Part shown: positions 14,012 through 26,192 of the stretch, in pieces
Position numbering within the stretch: position 1 is the stretch's first letter
How the letters are laid out: each line of letters begins with the position of its first letter
Assembly (NCBI GenBank): GCA_035771175.1
Contig: CM069612.1
Coordinates: forward strand, 22,984,987 to 23,048,986
Direction of reading: 5' to 3'
From: Paratinospora sagittata
Taxonomy: Eukaryota; Streptophyta; Magnoliopsida; Ranunculales; Menispermaceae
DNA length: 64,000 nucleotides
The notes under the pieces: model-generated
The model's input: the letters and a program-made list of their open reading frames with translations, nothing else
What the model was told of the DNA's origin: nothing
Databases searched by the model: none
Position numbers and translations under genes: made by a program

Positions 14012-14024
14012 GACGTGCCACGTC
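14012..14024. promoter_or_regulatory. Palindromic double-ACGT element
   Basis: GACGTG-C-CACGTC is an exact inverted repeat of two ACGT cores around one base, about 50 bases upstream of the TATA box of the RING E3 gene. ACGT cores of this kind are bound by plant bZIP (and some bHLH) factors, including ABA-response and ER-stress bZIPs. Binding here is inferred from sequence only. Confidence 0.6.
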
Positions 14025-14074
14025 GGAGATAGAAAGGCCGTTTGGTTTACGACGCAAATAAGCCATTAATTATC

Positions 14075-14082
14075 TATAAATA
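14075..14082 (+). promoter_or_regulatory. TATA box of the RMA-type gene
   Basis: TATAAATA, followed 25-35 bases later by an A/C-rich leader (aaccaaacatcatcaacaacaac) typical of a plant transcription start region. Confidence 0.65.
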
Positions 14083-14310
14083 GCCTTAATAGCGCTTGAT
14101 AACCAAACATCATCAACAACAACAGCAACGGCGCTATCGTTCATTCACTTCAAGACTCCGTGAACTCTCTCGCTTTCGTTCTTTTTCTTTTCTTTTTGTA
14201 AATTTTTTCGTGTTTTTTTTCAAGCCCTAGAAATCAATCCTCTGTTTCTTCTTCGTTTTCGTTCAATTTCGATTCGTTTCTCCATTGAAAAAGAAGAAGC
14301 TCCGATTACG

Positions 14311-15594
14311 GTAAGAAAATCGTTTTTCTAAATTTTTTTCGTGGATTATAAGGTCGTGGATTCACTTGATTTTTTATTTATTTTTTATGGTGTTTATGAT
14401 GTATTATGCTTCTGGTTTGGTTGTTCGAAGCGGAAAATCGTGTGTAGATAGATGTAATATCAGGATAAATTGGATTTGCGTGTTTTAGAGGTTAGGGTTG
14501 GGGGATTTGGGGGAAATTGTATGATTTTTGGTGGTTTAAGAGTGATTAGGAAACCGGCTTTTAGGAAAGACTGATTTTCGTTAAGCTTTTTACTTCCTGA
14601 AGAAGTCGAGTTTCTTCAGTCATTGTTTAATGAGTAATTTGGAGATCTTCTATTTTTATTGATTTTTTTTTTGTTTTTGTTAGTAGTTGTTAATTTGCGT
14701 TATTGTTCGCAATGCAATCTTTTCCGATCTCGAAGGAATTGTTGGTACTGATAACATGATTGTCGGTGAACTATATTTTATAGCAGGAGAGGAATAGTTT
14801 TCTGGTTTAATTTTCCTTTCTGGAAAATCTCTTTACTTTTGACCATTATTAGAATTTTAATGTGTAGTTTGTTTTAACTAAGGTTCTTAACTCAGTATTA
14901 GGCAAACAAGTTACATTGGAATATGGTAATTTATGTGTCTTTTGAATTAAATAGGTTTTGCAAGGCCCTCATATTGTCTCCTTGGGGCATAGATTGATTA
15001 TTTGCTTAACCGACGAAACTATTCAGTTAACACTTCCTTCAAGAGGTGTCGCTCTTGCTGAATTTCTGGTCTGAGTTTTAAGAATACTAAAAGTTCTTTG
15101 TGAGTAAGCTTTCGTCTTTTCCATTGATTTGAATCCTATTCTTTTCTTAGACTTTACTTAATCCTTTTCCCTACCTTGTTTAGACCTTTTTTGATTGTTC
15201 TGGACCATACCCTTTAGTGGGAGACACGTTTTATTTCCATATCCACCCAGTTTGATATATTCATTACTTGATAATGCTGAGCTATATGTAAATACTCTGG
15301 ATATATAATACTGAGCTAAGAATGCATTAGCTTGCCAGGGCCATTGCTTCGTGATCCACTCTGTTTGTGTTAATTATTGTGGTCTGGATATCTTTCTTTT
15401 CCCTTGGGCTTGACTAGTATCAGGGCTCGTTTTTGTTCTTTGGTTTTATGTTTTATTTTTAGCCAGAGCTTGTTATTGGCCAAGTTGCATTACAATATTA
15501 CATTTCCTTGCTATCATCTTTGAAAGTAATGGACTGGAAACACTCTGGATCCATAATTCTTACTGTGTTATTTTCACTTTTGGTGGTTCTTCAG
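14311..15594 (+). other. 5'-UTR intron of the RMA-type gene
   Basis: The donor g|GTAAGA at 14311 and the acceptor ttcttcag ending at 15594 bracket 1,284 T-rich bases between an untranslated leader and the exon carrying the start codon at 15652. Leader introns are common in plant genes and can raise expression; that effect is not shown here. Confidence 0.65.
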
Positions 15595-15651
15595 GTCAGT
15601 GGCTGGTAGTGAAAAATCATACTGAGAAGCAGCAGCAGATCAATTCTGGTT

Positions 15652-16416
15652 ATGGATCAGTATCTTCAAGAAGCTTTCTCACACCATGAGATTGACAGGG
15701 ATGAATTTCCTTTGAGTAAGTGCAAGTCTGTCTCCGCTGCAGCAGCAGTCCACTCATTCAACAACATTACTGGCTGCTTTGATTGCAACATCTGCCTTGA
15801 CAACGCAAATGATCCTGTTGTTACATTATGTGGCCACCTCTATTGCTGGCCTTGCATCTACAAATGGCTTCACTTCCAAAGCAACTCAACCGAGGAGGAG
15901 GAGGAGCTGCAGCATAAGTCACCACAATGCCCTGTCTGCAAAGCTGATGTCTCAATTACTACATTGGTTCCCCTCTACGGCAGAGGCCAGTTTTCTCCCG
16001 TTGAAGAGTCAAACAGCGAGGAGTCTCTCATGGATCTAAAGATACCCAATAGACCCCCTGCTCGTGGCATACATACCTTGTTAACCGAAAGTGACGCATA
16101 TCAAAATCAACTGAATTACCCACAAAATTTCAACAGCTTTGCTACCATGTCGGGGGCTTCAGCAGTGCAATCGCCGGTCGTTAATCTTGGAGGGCTTATG
16201 AGACACCCAATGGTGGGAATGTTTGGAGAGATGGTACATGCAAGGATATTCGGGAACTCTGCCGAGGTGGGATTTTATGAATACCCAAATGCATACCATT
16301 TGACGGGCAGCAGTAATCCAAGGGTGCGGAGGCAGGAAATGAAGGCAGAGAAGTCACTGAATAGAATTTCAATCTTCCTTTTTTGTTGCCTCATTTTGTG
16401 TCTTCTCTTGTTTTGA
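15652..16416 (+). CDS. RING membrane-anchor (RMA-type) E3 ubiquitin ligase
   Basis: Intronless 254-residue coding region for an ER-membrane E3 ligase of the RMA family, whose Arabidopsis and pepper members act in ER-associated turnover, for example of PIP aquaporins. A C3HC4 RING finger spans residues 45-96 (C45, C48, C60, H62, C65, C68, C93, C96), with an acidic Glu run inside the long loop before the last cysteine pair. A single hydrophobic anchor fills the C-terminus (about residues 239-254, ISIFLFCCLILCLLLF), leaving the RING cytosolic. The start is the first ATG after the leader intron. A palindromic ACGT element and a TATA box lie upstream. The neighbouring PPR gene is convergent. The exact RMA paralogue cannot be assigned. 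Confidence 0.9.
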   Translation: MDQYLQEAFSHHEIDRDEFPLSKCKSVSAAAAVHSFNNITGCFDCNICLDNANDPVVTLCGHLYCWPCIYKWLHFQSNSTEEEEELQHKSPQCPVCKADVSITTLVPLYGRGQFSPVEESNSEESLMDLKIPNRPPARGIHTLLTESDAYQNQLNYPQNFNSFATMSGASAVQSPVVNLGGLMRHPMVGMFGEMVHARIFGNSAEVGFYEYPNAYHLTGSSNPRVRRQEMKAEKSLNRISIFLFCCLILCLLLF

Positions 16417-17591
16417 TTGCCCTCAAGAATGTTGTTTTGAGGGCTTCTCCTTTATAATTTACATGTGTGTATAACTCCTTTGTATAGTTGTAAAGATTAT
16501 TGAATGATAAGCTCTATCATGGGCAATACAAATGTTCAGGTTAATTCAAGATAGCCTCTACCAAAACTTATAATTCTATGTTATTGTTAGAAAACGTAGA
16601 GGATTTTATTTGTTAATTTTTTAAATGGTAGTAGGCCTACAAATGTTGATGATTCATAACTCTTTTGAGTACAGAGTTTTATCTAAATATGTATTTATTT
16701 ATCTTTTGTTGAAAAATAATATGTAGTTACTTTAATTTAGGTATTTTGATAGAGTGAATTACAAGTACTGATCTAGAATCAGATCTAGTTGACCAATAAA
16801 AGCAACTATTCATGATTAATAAAATTCAGCCCCTGAACCCTTTAGAATTGAGAGAGCTTTCATGTGCACTAGATCATGTATTTATACTTTATCTATTTTA
16901 TAAAAAAAAATTATCTAATTTTAGGCTATTTAAATAATCACTAAATTAAATATGGTAGTTTTAAATTATCTAACTTTAGGTTACCTACATAATCACTCAT
17001 ACTTATTTATTAATTTTACCAATTTAATATTATTAAAATTTAAAAAATCATATAAGTTTTTTACAAGCAACCATACACAATAATATGATATTTCTGGTAT
17101 AGTTATTTAAGATTCTCACGCATAACTAAAATATGATAATTCCACCTTCAGATTAACCCTCAAAAGACTTCCAATTTTCTGATTTTCATTTCCATCTCCA
17201 GATTCTTGTGACCAAACACCCCTTAGAAATAACATACCCAACTCAACTAAACCTTTTCCCAACTAGATGAGTCAACTACATGAATTTACTTCCCGTACTC
17301 CACTCTATCAAAAACTAATCCCCTAAAAGTAACATGAATATAAATAATTAAAAACAAATTATACAGCACTTAAAAGCAAAGAATAAGAAGCCTAATAACT
17401 TTATGGTGACTTCAGTTGAAGCAAGCTATTTAATAAAAGGTATGTGATATCAGGGTTCTTGGGCAATTGCTGACAATCAATAACACTATCAAGCTATTCT
17501 TCAGTAGCAGCAATTCTATCTGGGAATTCTCAAGCCTTCCTTCCAACATTCAACAATTTTCTTCATCGTCATCGATGCCATCTCCATCGGC
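16417..17591. other. Intergenic, convergent gene ends
   Basis: 3'-UTR of the RING gene, then AT-rich sequence. An inverted LINE tail lies at about 17235-17325 (cccaactcaactaaaccttt and following, the reverse of the 'aaaaggcttagttgagttgag' tail). No further gene was seen. Confidence 0.5.
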
Positions 17592-20373
17592 TCATGACAC
17601 TATCAAATTCTGATTTTCATCATCAGAATTATTGAGGAACTTCTCATGAACATCTGTTGAAGAAGAACCAGGTGATCCCAGCAACTTTTCAAATTCCTCC
17701 ACTTCTTCAATTTGTCCCTGTTGTTTCAAGTATTCCATACAAGAGGACAACGTCTCGTGGTTAGGCTTCCAACCCGGTCGACTTGCCCGGATTGCCTTCT
17801 TCAGTGTATCTACCGCCTTGGTAATTTGATTGTCCTTCAGGTAACCACTCGCCAATCGGTCCCAGGTTCTTGGGATCGGCTTCTTTCCTTTCTCTATCGC
17901 TTTGTTTATAAACAATTCAGCCTTCTCTAATAGACCATTACTACAATAAGCAGAGATCAAGAAATTTGGAACCCGAAAGTCATAGCTTGTGCTCCCAGAT
18001 TCCCACTCCTCCAAAATCTTCTCAGCACCTGGAATATCACCCAACTTCAGTAGCGAGCTTATCATGCATGTATAGGCGGTGTTATAGAGCTTCTCCGATG
18101 ATTTGTAGAGATTCCAGATTCTGTACAATTCGTCTTTCCTTCCTGTGCTTGCATAAAGTGTGAGGAGGTAATCATATGCAACCCTCTTCTTCTTCCCTGT
18201 GACCAATTCTTCCGATTTTTTCAACATTTCTAAAGCCTTGTCTATGAGCCCGGCTTTAACGTAGCCATCTGCTACAATGGCATAACAATTCCAGTCCATA
18301 GTACCCCGTGGATCATCTTCCATTCTCTTAAGAATCTTCTCCATTCCTTCAATGTCAGATGCGGCTCTACACGCACTCAAGCGAATGCTGTATGTGAACC
18401 TGTCCATATGGATGCCCTTCTCATTCATTTCTTTCATCAGGGTATCTAGTTTCTCGTACTGACCCAGCTGAGAGTAGAGATTAAGCAATACATTGTAAGT
18501 AAGAGATGTCACCGTGCCCAGCTCTTTCATCTTCTCCATGACAGCCTCTGCTTTTTCTACAGATTTATTGTGAGCATAGCTATTGAGAAGAGCTCCATAA
18601 ATTGAGAAAACTCTCAATTGTTTTGGAATGCTATCGAAATACTTCTCAGCTTGTTCAAGGCCATGAACTTTTGAAATCAAATCCAACCTGATGGCCATGT
18701 CACCTGAAGAAAGGATGATGTATTGCCTATCAGTCATCCACTGAGATATCTGAAATTACAAGAAAAAGAAAAAACAAAGCCATTAGTCCCTCTCTTGCAG
18801 ATAAATTAGGAATTCAACTGAAACTTCTTGCTTTTCACGCAATACCGCAAATAAATCTCCAATTTTTTTTTGGAGAACTAATCCCTTAGGCACCTAGTTG
18901 CTCAAGCAGGAGAAGCCCTTAGTGGCCATCCAAGCCCCATGCTTAGCATTAGGACTTCTCCTTAGCGGGTGGCGAGATTCAAATCTAGGACTTTGGGGTT
19001 AGAGTTGATCGTAGTTACCACCAGATTATCACTTGGATGGTTATCTTGTTCAACTCAACTCAACAAAGCCTTTTCCCAACTACATGTGGTCTGCTATAAA
19101 ATTGAAAAACAAGTTTCTAGTTTCATATTTTAAATCACCACTATACTCAAAAGTTATATCTATTAAGTAGACGCCTAACTATGCATATCAAACAAGCACA
19201 CTGAAAATCCTGCATCTAGTCATCTCAAAAGTATGAGACCCTTTATGATAATTAAGTCATAATTTCACTCTTTTGTGGATCCATGAATATGTCGTCTGCC
19301 CGTTAAATCAACATGCCGATTACTAACCGTTGAATTCAAACATTTTTCACTAGGAACTTCATGAACGGTCCTAAAGATGGATCCAACAAGTGCAATAGAA
19401 AGAAACTTGAATCCATCAATCATCATCATTATATATAAACAACCAAGTCGATGTTTTCTGCTCTTTGGTGGGCCAAACGTTTGAGATCATAAGAGGCCTT
19501 TCACAAAAAAGTTTTGAGATCAAAAGGAAGTCTTCCACAAACGCTTTTGCAGTTGGGTATGCATCAAAACAACTGAAGTACACGAGTCCACTCCAAATCC
19601 TTTCAAGGTTGCGTTTGGTTTGTGTTTCAAAGTGAAGAATACAATCTGAAAACAAAAATTCAAAAAAATGACTTTTTGGATACAAAATACCTTATCCCAA
19701 TCACGAACAAATGAGGCATAAGGAACTTTTGAAGGACAAGCATATCAAGAATTTGAAACACAACCTCCAAGCCAAACAGATTTGGAAATTGATTCAAGTT
19801 TCTCTAGAACAAAACCATATCCAATGTGAACACGCTCAACACCCTTTTCACTATTTTAACAATTTAAGCTTAAAATTGGCTCCAACCTCCAGAAGAAATT
19901 AAAAATACAGTTTTCAGTGGGAAATTATAAGTTAATTCAAATGATTCAACTTGCCCTTTTTTTTTTAAGTTGATTCAGTTCAGCAATTGGTTTCATTCAC
20001 TCAAAAAGTAAATGAATTGAGGAAAAATTTATCCTTGTTTATATCAGAAAAACCGGTGATCAAGTAAAAAAAAAAAATTGAAAACTTGTGATACCTCGAG
20101 AGCATGTTTGAATCGTCTGTATTCTCTAAGCTGCTTAATCACATTACGAAGATAGGTTGGCTTGACGCTTTTGCCTTCTTCTACCCATTTATCAAGAACT
20201 GGAAGAATCGAAACGCTAGGGTCCCCCAATGGCGAAATTCTCCTGTACAGATTATCTTGTAATGCTTTGGAGTTTTGCGTGGCTCCTGTAGAGCAATACA
20301 AAACCCTAAGAACCCTAAAATTTCCAAAGTTAGAAAATGGTTTGAATCCATTGGAGGAGGAAAAGAGCTTCAT
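17592..20373 (-). CDS. P-class PPR protein, probably mitochondrial (copy 1)
   Basis: Two-exon gene: exon 1 20095-20373, exon 2 17592-18749, phase-0 intron (donor GAG|GTATCA, acceptor tttcag|ATATCT), 478 residues. A run of degenerate 35-residue pentatricopeptide helix pairs covers most of exon 2 (for example around YGALLNSYAHNKSVEKAEAV and YNVLLNLYSQLGQYEKLDTL), a type that binds organellar RNA. The N-terminus (MKLFSSSNGFKPF) is Ser/basic-rich, as in mitochondrial presequences. The first ATG is at 20373, and an in-frame stop lies upstream. It resembles the small two-exon Arabidopsis family including At4g21705 and At2g20710, as remembered. No PLS, E or DYW domain follows, so RNA editing is not suggested. 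The homologous divergent partner starts at 22114. Confidence 0.88.
18862..19046 (-). mobile_element. SINE-like repeat, copy 2 (PPR intron)
   Basis: Read on the minus strand it starts gataaccatccaagtg and ends taagggattagttctcc, matching the copy at 10.6 kb. A B-box-like 'gatttgaatctcgcc' lies inside. It sits in the intron of the minus-strand PPR gene, next to an inverted LINE tail at about 19050-19095. Confidence 0.5.
19606..19690 (-). mobile_element. Truncated Tourist-like MITE
   Basis: The block ggttgcgtttggtttgtg and then 'gaatacaatctgaaaac' matches one end of the MITEs at 44.49-44.70 kb and 63.75-63.95 kb. The other terminus was not found. It lies in the intron of the PPR gene. Confidence 0.45.
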
Positions 20374-20867
20374 TGCTAAGATCCTTCCTCTCACAGATGC
20401 AACACAGTTCTAGGGTTTATGGCTTCTGAGAGGTACAGGGTTTTAGAGTTCACAGGAGAAGCCTTTTATTTATTTATTTTTAATGAAAATACTTATTAAT
20501 AATCTCGTGAATTTACCGAGTTAACCTCACTATAAAATCCAGCATTTTTTTTAATGGGTTATCAAACGATTGGTTCAAACCTATAAATTGAATTCCATGC
20601 ATTTGGCTCAATTTCATTTGGTTTTTAATAAGTTGTGTTGTTAGGTTTAAAAAAAAAAAACTTGATTGATTTAGATTGAGTTATGATTGGAAACTTTAAA
20701 AATCAAATCAAATCAACTTCAAAAATAAATATAAATAAATATTAATATTTATTTTTAATATTTAAAATTTTGTTTTTGATATAACATTGTTATTAGAAAT
20801 TAGACTTATGATTAACATAGTTTTTTTTATTTGAAAGGAAATAAAGAAGAAAAAAGAGAAAATGTCT

Positions 20868-20907
20868 CCTCAAGCACAACGTCGGTTCCTCAAGCACAAC
20901 GTCGGTT
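20868..20907. repeat. Tandem duplication, 2 x 20 bp
   Basis: The unit cctcaagcacaacgtcggtt occurs twice without a gap at the edge of the RNase H-like LINE remnant. Confidence 0.9.
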
Positions 20908-21600
20908 AGTAGCAATGAATGGGATACTCAGAATATCCTTTAACCACATTATTTGACAATGATCAACAGATAAAACATGTTTTCTAAGCTTATGAGCAAA
21001 CTATATTTTCTTTCTTAGGGGTAAGACAAATATTAACTGAGGTTCACATTCTCAATAATAATACAATCTTTTCGAATATAATCCTTTGATTTGATATTCA
21101 TAATTACTATGAAAGAGTCTCCTTCAACAAGAATATCAACTAGAATGTTTAGCTCAACTGTCATTTTCAATACTAATCTAACTGCTATGACTTTAGCTAT
21201 ATAATCAAATTTAACACCATGTATTTTTTCTAGCCAATGCTGCCATCACCAAACCTTGAAAAATTTTGAACATTGCTCCAACCCCATTGTTTTTCGAAAT
21301 CGAGTCAACACTTGTATCCATGTTTAGCTTTAACAGGTTTAGGGTAGGGGGAACCATTGAATATATTTGATAGCTCTTTTTTGTCCGGTGGATTCATAGT
21401 TTGTCGGAACCCAACCCAGAATACCCGACCAGATCCTGTTGGGCCTAAGAATAATCGGGTCAGGTCAGGTCGAGTTGAGCAATGAATGTTTTACTTGTTA
21501 TAGCTTCGGCACGTAACCTTGTCTCACCAACTCTACATTTGTTCCTTTCTCCTCATATAACTCAGCAAGTCATGAAAATTGTTTCAAGGTCACCTTTTTT
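20870..21600 (-). pseudogene. LINE remnant with RNase H-like domain
   Basis: On the minus strand, around 21230-21340, a broken frame reads LNMDTSVDSISKNNGVGAMF and then FQGLVMAALARK, matching the start of the RVT_3 RNase H fold found in plant LINEs. Further along, FAHKLRKHVLSVDH and a W-x-D-I-P-like block match its C-terminal part. Upstream (about 21480-21600) a 'WGERN'-like stretch fits the connector before RNase H. Several stops show it is dead. It occupies most of the space between the two divergent PPR genes. Confidence 0.6.
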
Positions 21601-22113
21601 TGCTTCTAATATTAGTTCTTGAAAAGCCCCTCTCCTAAGAAGTTGAATCTTTGTGGGATCATCAATATCAAGAGCTAGTGAGGATTGTTTTTATTAAATA
21701 TGTATGAGATTTATTTCATATATATATACACATGTGCAAAGTTAATTATTTTGATTTATATAATATAATTTGTATCTAAAATTTTAGACCAATCAACTTA
21801 AATCCAACCAAATCAATTATATTCGATTTAATTCATTTTAAATTGCTAATTCCGATAAACTAAACTAAACCAAACCCCCATCATTTTCAATATTGGTGAA
21901 GTTCAACAAGGGTAATCTAGTCATTTCGCTTGCTAAAAGCATGTTATCTTTTGGTTTTTTTAATTTACTTATTTATTTTTAACAATCTTGCTAATTTTTT
22001 TTTTTTTTAGTTCTATCAAATTGCCTTTCCCATAAACCCTAGCAGAGCTCTTAAACCCTCACGCAACTAAAGAAAAACAAAACCAGTGTTCTTCCTCTAA
22101 ATCTAGAAAATTC

Positions 22114-25064
22114 ATGATGAATTCTGCAATGTTCTCGCTCTTGAACCGATTAAGCTCACTTCTCCGATCCAGTGCTCGATTCTCGGAAACCCTGTTGAGT
22201 AACGACGCGTTAACGAGCAGCAGATCGATGTGCACCAAGACCAGAAGAAGAAGATCCTCGGAGATCAATTTGTACTCACAGATCAATGCCGTTGGCGGCA
22301 AGGCTGGTGCCAGCGTCGTTGCTGAGCTCGACAAATGGATCGAGAATGGGAGAAAGGTTCGAGTCGGAGAGCTGCAACGAATTATTCGCAATCTTCGGCA
22401 GCGCCGGAGATACTCGCAAGCCCTAGAGGTACTTCCTCTTTTTTCGCTTTTCAAGTAGTTCTTTATTTTATTAAAAAAAAAGGTTTTTTTTGTGTTTTTT
22501 TGTTGTTGTTTTATATATATATCCTTTTTCTACTTGGAAATGATTGTTGTGTGTTTTTGAGGCGATGGAAATTTGGAGAGAAAATGTTGAATTGGTTTAG
22601 AGGAAGGTTAGAAATGAATTTAGAATTTAGAGTTTGATTTAGAGTTTAAACACAGTTGTTATAAGATTAGTTAACATGAATGTACTAAATCAGACTACGT
22701 GAAGGGCTAGGACATTCCCATTAAGTGACACACACTTGCCTCCATGTGTTTGTAACTACTTGTAATTTAAATGTCGATTTAGCTCTTGATAGAGCGGAGT
22801 GAAGGAAGCATATTCATGTTGCTGACCGTATATAATTAGAAAAAAAAGATTAGTTGAGTTGAGCTAAGTCCAAATTTTATGGTAAAAATAAAATAAAATA
22901 AAATGAGAAGTTGACTTCCTTTTCTAATTCTTGTAAGATTTTATTTGAGGAAGTTGTTTAGCCGGTTGGATTGCTTGAGTTTGCATTTGTGGTTGATGGA
23001 TTCTATGAAGTATGAGAAACAGCCACATTTTCTAAACGCACTTGGATTGAATTTTTTTGTGGGATTTGGATGAAATGGTGACACTTGTTTTTTTTCACGT
23101 CAAAATAGGTAAAAGGGTTATGTATGTTTGTATTGAATGATTTAGAAATTGAAGTGGAAGAAAGTAATTTGTGCTAGTAAATTGATTTTCAACAAGTGGA
23201 GTGGAGGAAACAGATTCATGTGCCCGACCCCATGTAGTTGGAAAAAGGCTTAGTTGAGTTGAGTTGAGGCTTTTATGTTCTATCCATTTTTTTCTTGATT
23301 GCCGATTAAATTGAGTTGTACTTCACAAATAGTCATTTCTTGCACGTCATGGGTTTGCATGTTCATGATGTGGTTGATTTTATGTGCAAAATCAGTGCCA
23401 TTAGTAAAGGAACCTTGGCTGAGACTGTGGAGGCAATAAACCATCTTCTTTATATTTTATACTTCTATGTCGATGATATGCCATTTTATGGAGCAATGCA
23501 AACTCTTGCTTCATTTCACTGGAAAGAAACAAGTTTTAGCATTTTATTTATTGCAAAACCTTGCTCCAGAAATATGGTATTTTGTCTAATCTTCAAGTAA
23601 TTGCAGGGGATTGAATGATTAATACACCTCCAGTAGGTGGCAAGTAACAAATACTGCCTTTTGTTTGTCACCTTCATTTTCTGCTAGATGTGGAAAAGGT
23701 ATTAATTATGGTTGATATAATATAATATCAAATTGCATGTAATTTTATCAGTTTCTTCTAGCTAACCTCTTGCTGCTGATGCTTTACATCTGCAGGTTTC
23801 TGAGTGGATGGGTAACCAAGGATTATGTTCATTTTCACCTAGTGATCATGCTGTGCGATTAGATCTGAGTGGCCATGTCCATGGGCTGGAATCTGCAGAG
23901 AGCTATTTCAATAATATGAGTGACCCAGATAGGACTATTAAGGCATATGGTGCGCTTTTGAACTGTTATGTCAGAGCAGGCGACACTATTAAATCTCTCT
24001 CCCTTGTGCAGAAAATGAAGGATATGGGTTTTTTGTTGTCTCATCTTGTTTACAACGACCTCATGTGCCTCTACACAAAGATTGGAGAGTATGAGAAGGT
24101 GCCCAGCTTGTTGACAGAGATGAAGGAGAACGGTGTCTTCCCCGACAACTTCAGCTACAGAATCTGCATCAACTCTTATGGTGTAAAATCTGATATCAAA
24201 GCAATGGAAAAGATACTGGAAGAAATGGAGAACCAGTCCCGCATCTCAATGGACTGGAGTACATACGCCGTGGTGGCCAATTCTTATATGAAAGCAGGCC
24301 TTCCCGATAAAGCAATAGTTGCCCTGAATAAATCAGAGCAGAAGCTGGATAAATTAGATGGACCCGGCTTCACTCATCTCATCTCACTTTATGCAAGTCT
24401 GGGGAACAAGGGCGATTTGATGAGGTTGTGGAATGTTAAAAAGGCGGCTTCAAAGAGACATAATAATATGGATTATATTATCATGCTCGGGTCATTATTG
24501 AAGCTTGGAGAGGTTGAAGAAGCAGAGAAATTACTAAAGGAATATGAATCCTCCGGCAACAGTTACAATTTCAACGCGACTAACGTCCTTCTTCTTCATT
24601 ATTCCCAGAATGGTGCAGCCGAGAAAGCTGAAGCAATGCTTCAAGACCTAATAAAGAAAGGGAAAAAACCGATTCCAAGCAGTTGGAGTATAGTGGCTGC
24701 GGCGTACACCAAGAAGGACGAGATGCGGAAAGGTGTAGAGTGTATGAAGAGGGCTCTATCTCTATCTACTGAACCTGGGCATGAAGAATGGAACACTGTT
24801 CCTAATGTGATTGCGAGTATGTTACGATGGCTTGGTGATCAAGGTGAGGTTGAGGAGGTGGAGGCTTTTGTGGAGTTGCTTAAGGCTGTGATGCCCATGA
24901 ACATGGACATGTATCTTGCCTTGATAAAAGCTAATTTGAAGAGTGGCAAGGATGTGGATGGTTTATTGGAGAGCATGAAAGCTGATAAAATAGATGCAGA
25001 TGAAGAGATAGAAAAGATGCTGAGTTTGAGAAGAGACAGATCTGAACCCTTGAGCTGCTCTTAG
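22114..25064 (+). CDS. P-class PPR protein, probably mitochondrial (copy 2)
   Basis: Two-exon gene: exon 1 22114-22428, exon 2 23796-25064, phase-0 intron (donor GAG|GTACTT, acceptor tctgcag|GTTTCTGAG), 527 residues. The exon-exon joint (ALE-VSEWM) falls at the same place as in the minus-strand partner (ALE-ISQWM), and both continue with a MAIRLDL/HAVRLDL and KVHGLE/HVHGLE block, so the pair is a duplication. PPR helix pairs run through exon 2 (YGALLNCYVRAGDTIKSLSL, YNDLMCLYTKIGEYEKVPSL). The C-terminal tail is about 40 residues longer than in copy 1. The N-terminus is rich in Arg and Ser with few acids, fitting a mitochondrial presequence. The first of two adjacent ATGs is used. The RNA target is unknown. 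Confidence 0.88.
22750..22862 (+). repeat. LINE 3'-end fragment (PPR intron)
   Basis: Contains ttgtaatttaaatgtcgat, 'gatagagcggagtgaaggaagc', 'attcatgttgctgacc' and 'gattagttgagttgagc', the same tail as at 35.75-35.84 kb. It lies in the intron of the second PPR gene; a shorter copy is at about 23190-23268 in the same intron. Confidence 0.7.
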
Positions 25065-26192
25065 GGGTTTGTTCTTTTGATTGAAATTCTTCTGTAGATG
25101 TTTAGTGAAAAGTTGAATCTAATTTGTGATTTGCTTCTCCTAACTGTAGATGTGACACTTTTTTATTTAAATAAATCATCTTCAGTTTTGTACTGCTGAT
25201 CATGCATTGTAAAGGCAAATGTCAGGGGAGGTATAGAAGTGGATGAAATAGAGGAAAATGAAGAGACAAAAAAGACCCGAAGCTTGAGAAAAGAAAAATA
25301 TGATGATTATAACTGCAGATCATTACTTTTTCAAGTATTTTTTTTTTGGTGCTCAACATCAAATGATGGGTGGTCTAAATTTCTAAAGTCACTTTTGAGA
25401 TTCCTTCACTACTGTCAAATGAATTAAATAGGATAAATATTCCTATTTTTTTCATTCTTCAAAAGTAACAATAGATTCTCAATTGAATTTTGATATCATG
25501 ACAATTTATCCTCATTACAAAAAAAAAAAAAAAAATCTGTATCAAAGCTACTGGATTGGGCCGGCAGCAGATGAGATATTTATTTTAATCTAAGCATGTA
25601 GGCATATATCCAAATGCCCAGATTCTAATTCGAGCTTCTTCTTCTTTTTTTTTTTGTTTTTTGAAAGGGGATTCTAATTCAAGTTTTGATATGTATTTGA
25701 CATTTAATTTAAGAACTATGTTTAGATATGAACATCATCATATTCGTCTCCAATTCTTTATGAGCATTTTTGGGCAGTTGATATCCTTTGACTGTATACT
25801 TTGGTTCAAACACTTAGGATATATTGAGAAAAAAATGAAAAAATAAATACATAATGTAAAGATCATCTTCCTCACACAATTAGTTCTGTTTAGCAACATT
25901 TACTGGGAATCAAAATGAGTCAAACAACTACTCTATAGAGAACCTATTCTCATAAACATACTTAGCTGAAATAGATATCAAACAAGCAATGCAGCCTTAA
26001 TCATATTAACACCTAAAAGCCATTTAAATACCAATCATCAGGCAAAGTTTATAATGCAGATTGTTCAAACATGTCTTATGTCAACCACATCACACTTGAA
26101 CAATGCAGATTTGCGAAACAGATAAAAGTAATCCATCCCTTGAATTATTCAAGAAAACCCCTATACCTAGATTGTGAAGAACAAACAAGACC
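25065..26192. other. Intergenic, convergent PPR and GRXS17 ends
   Basis: 3'-UTRs of the two converging genes and AT-rich sequence with poly-A and poly-T tracts. No other gene was seen. Confidence 0.5.

Noticed and set aside
20374..20394. Extended start of PPR copy 1
   Set aside because: Begins with GTG and an in-frame stop lies just upstream; ATG at 20373 is preferred.
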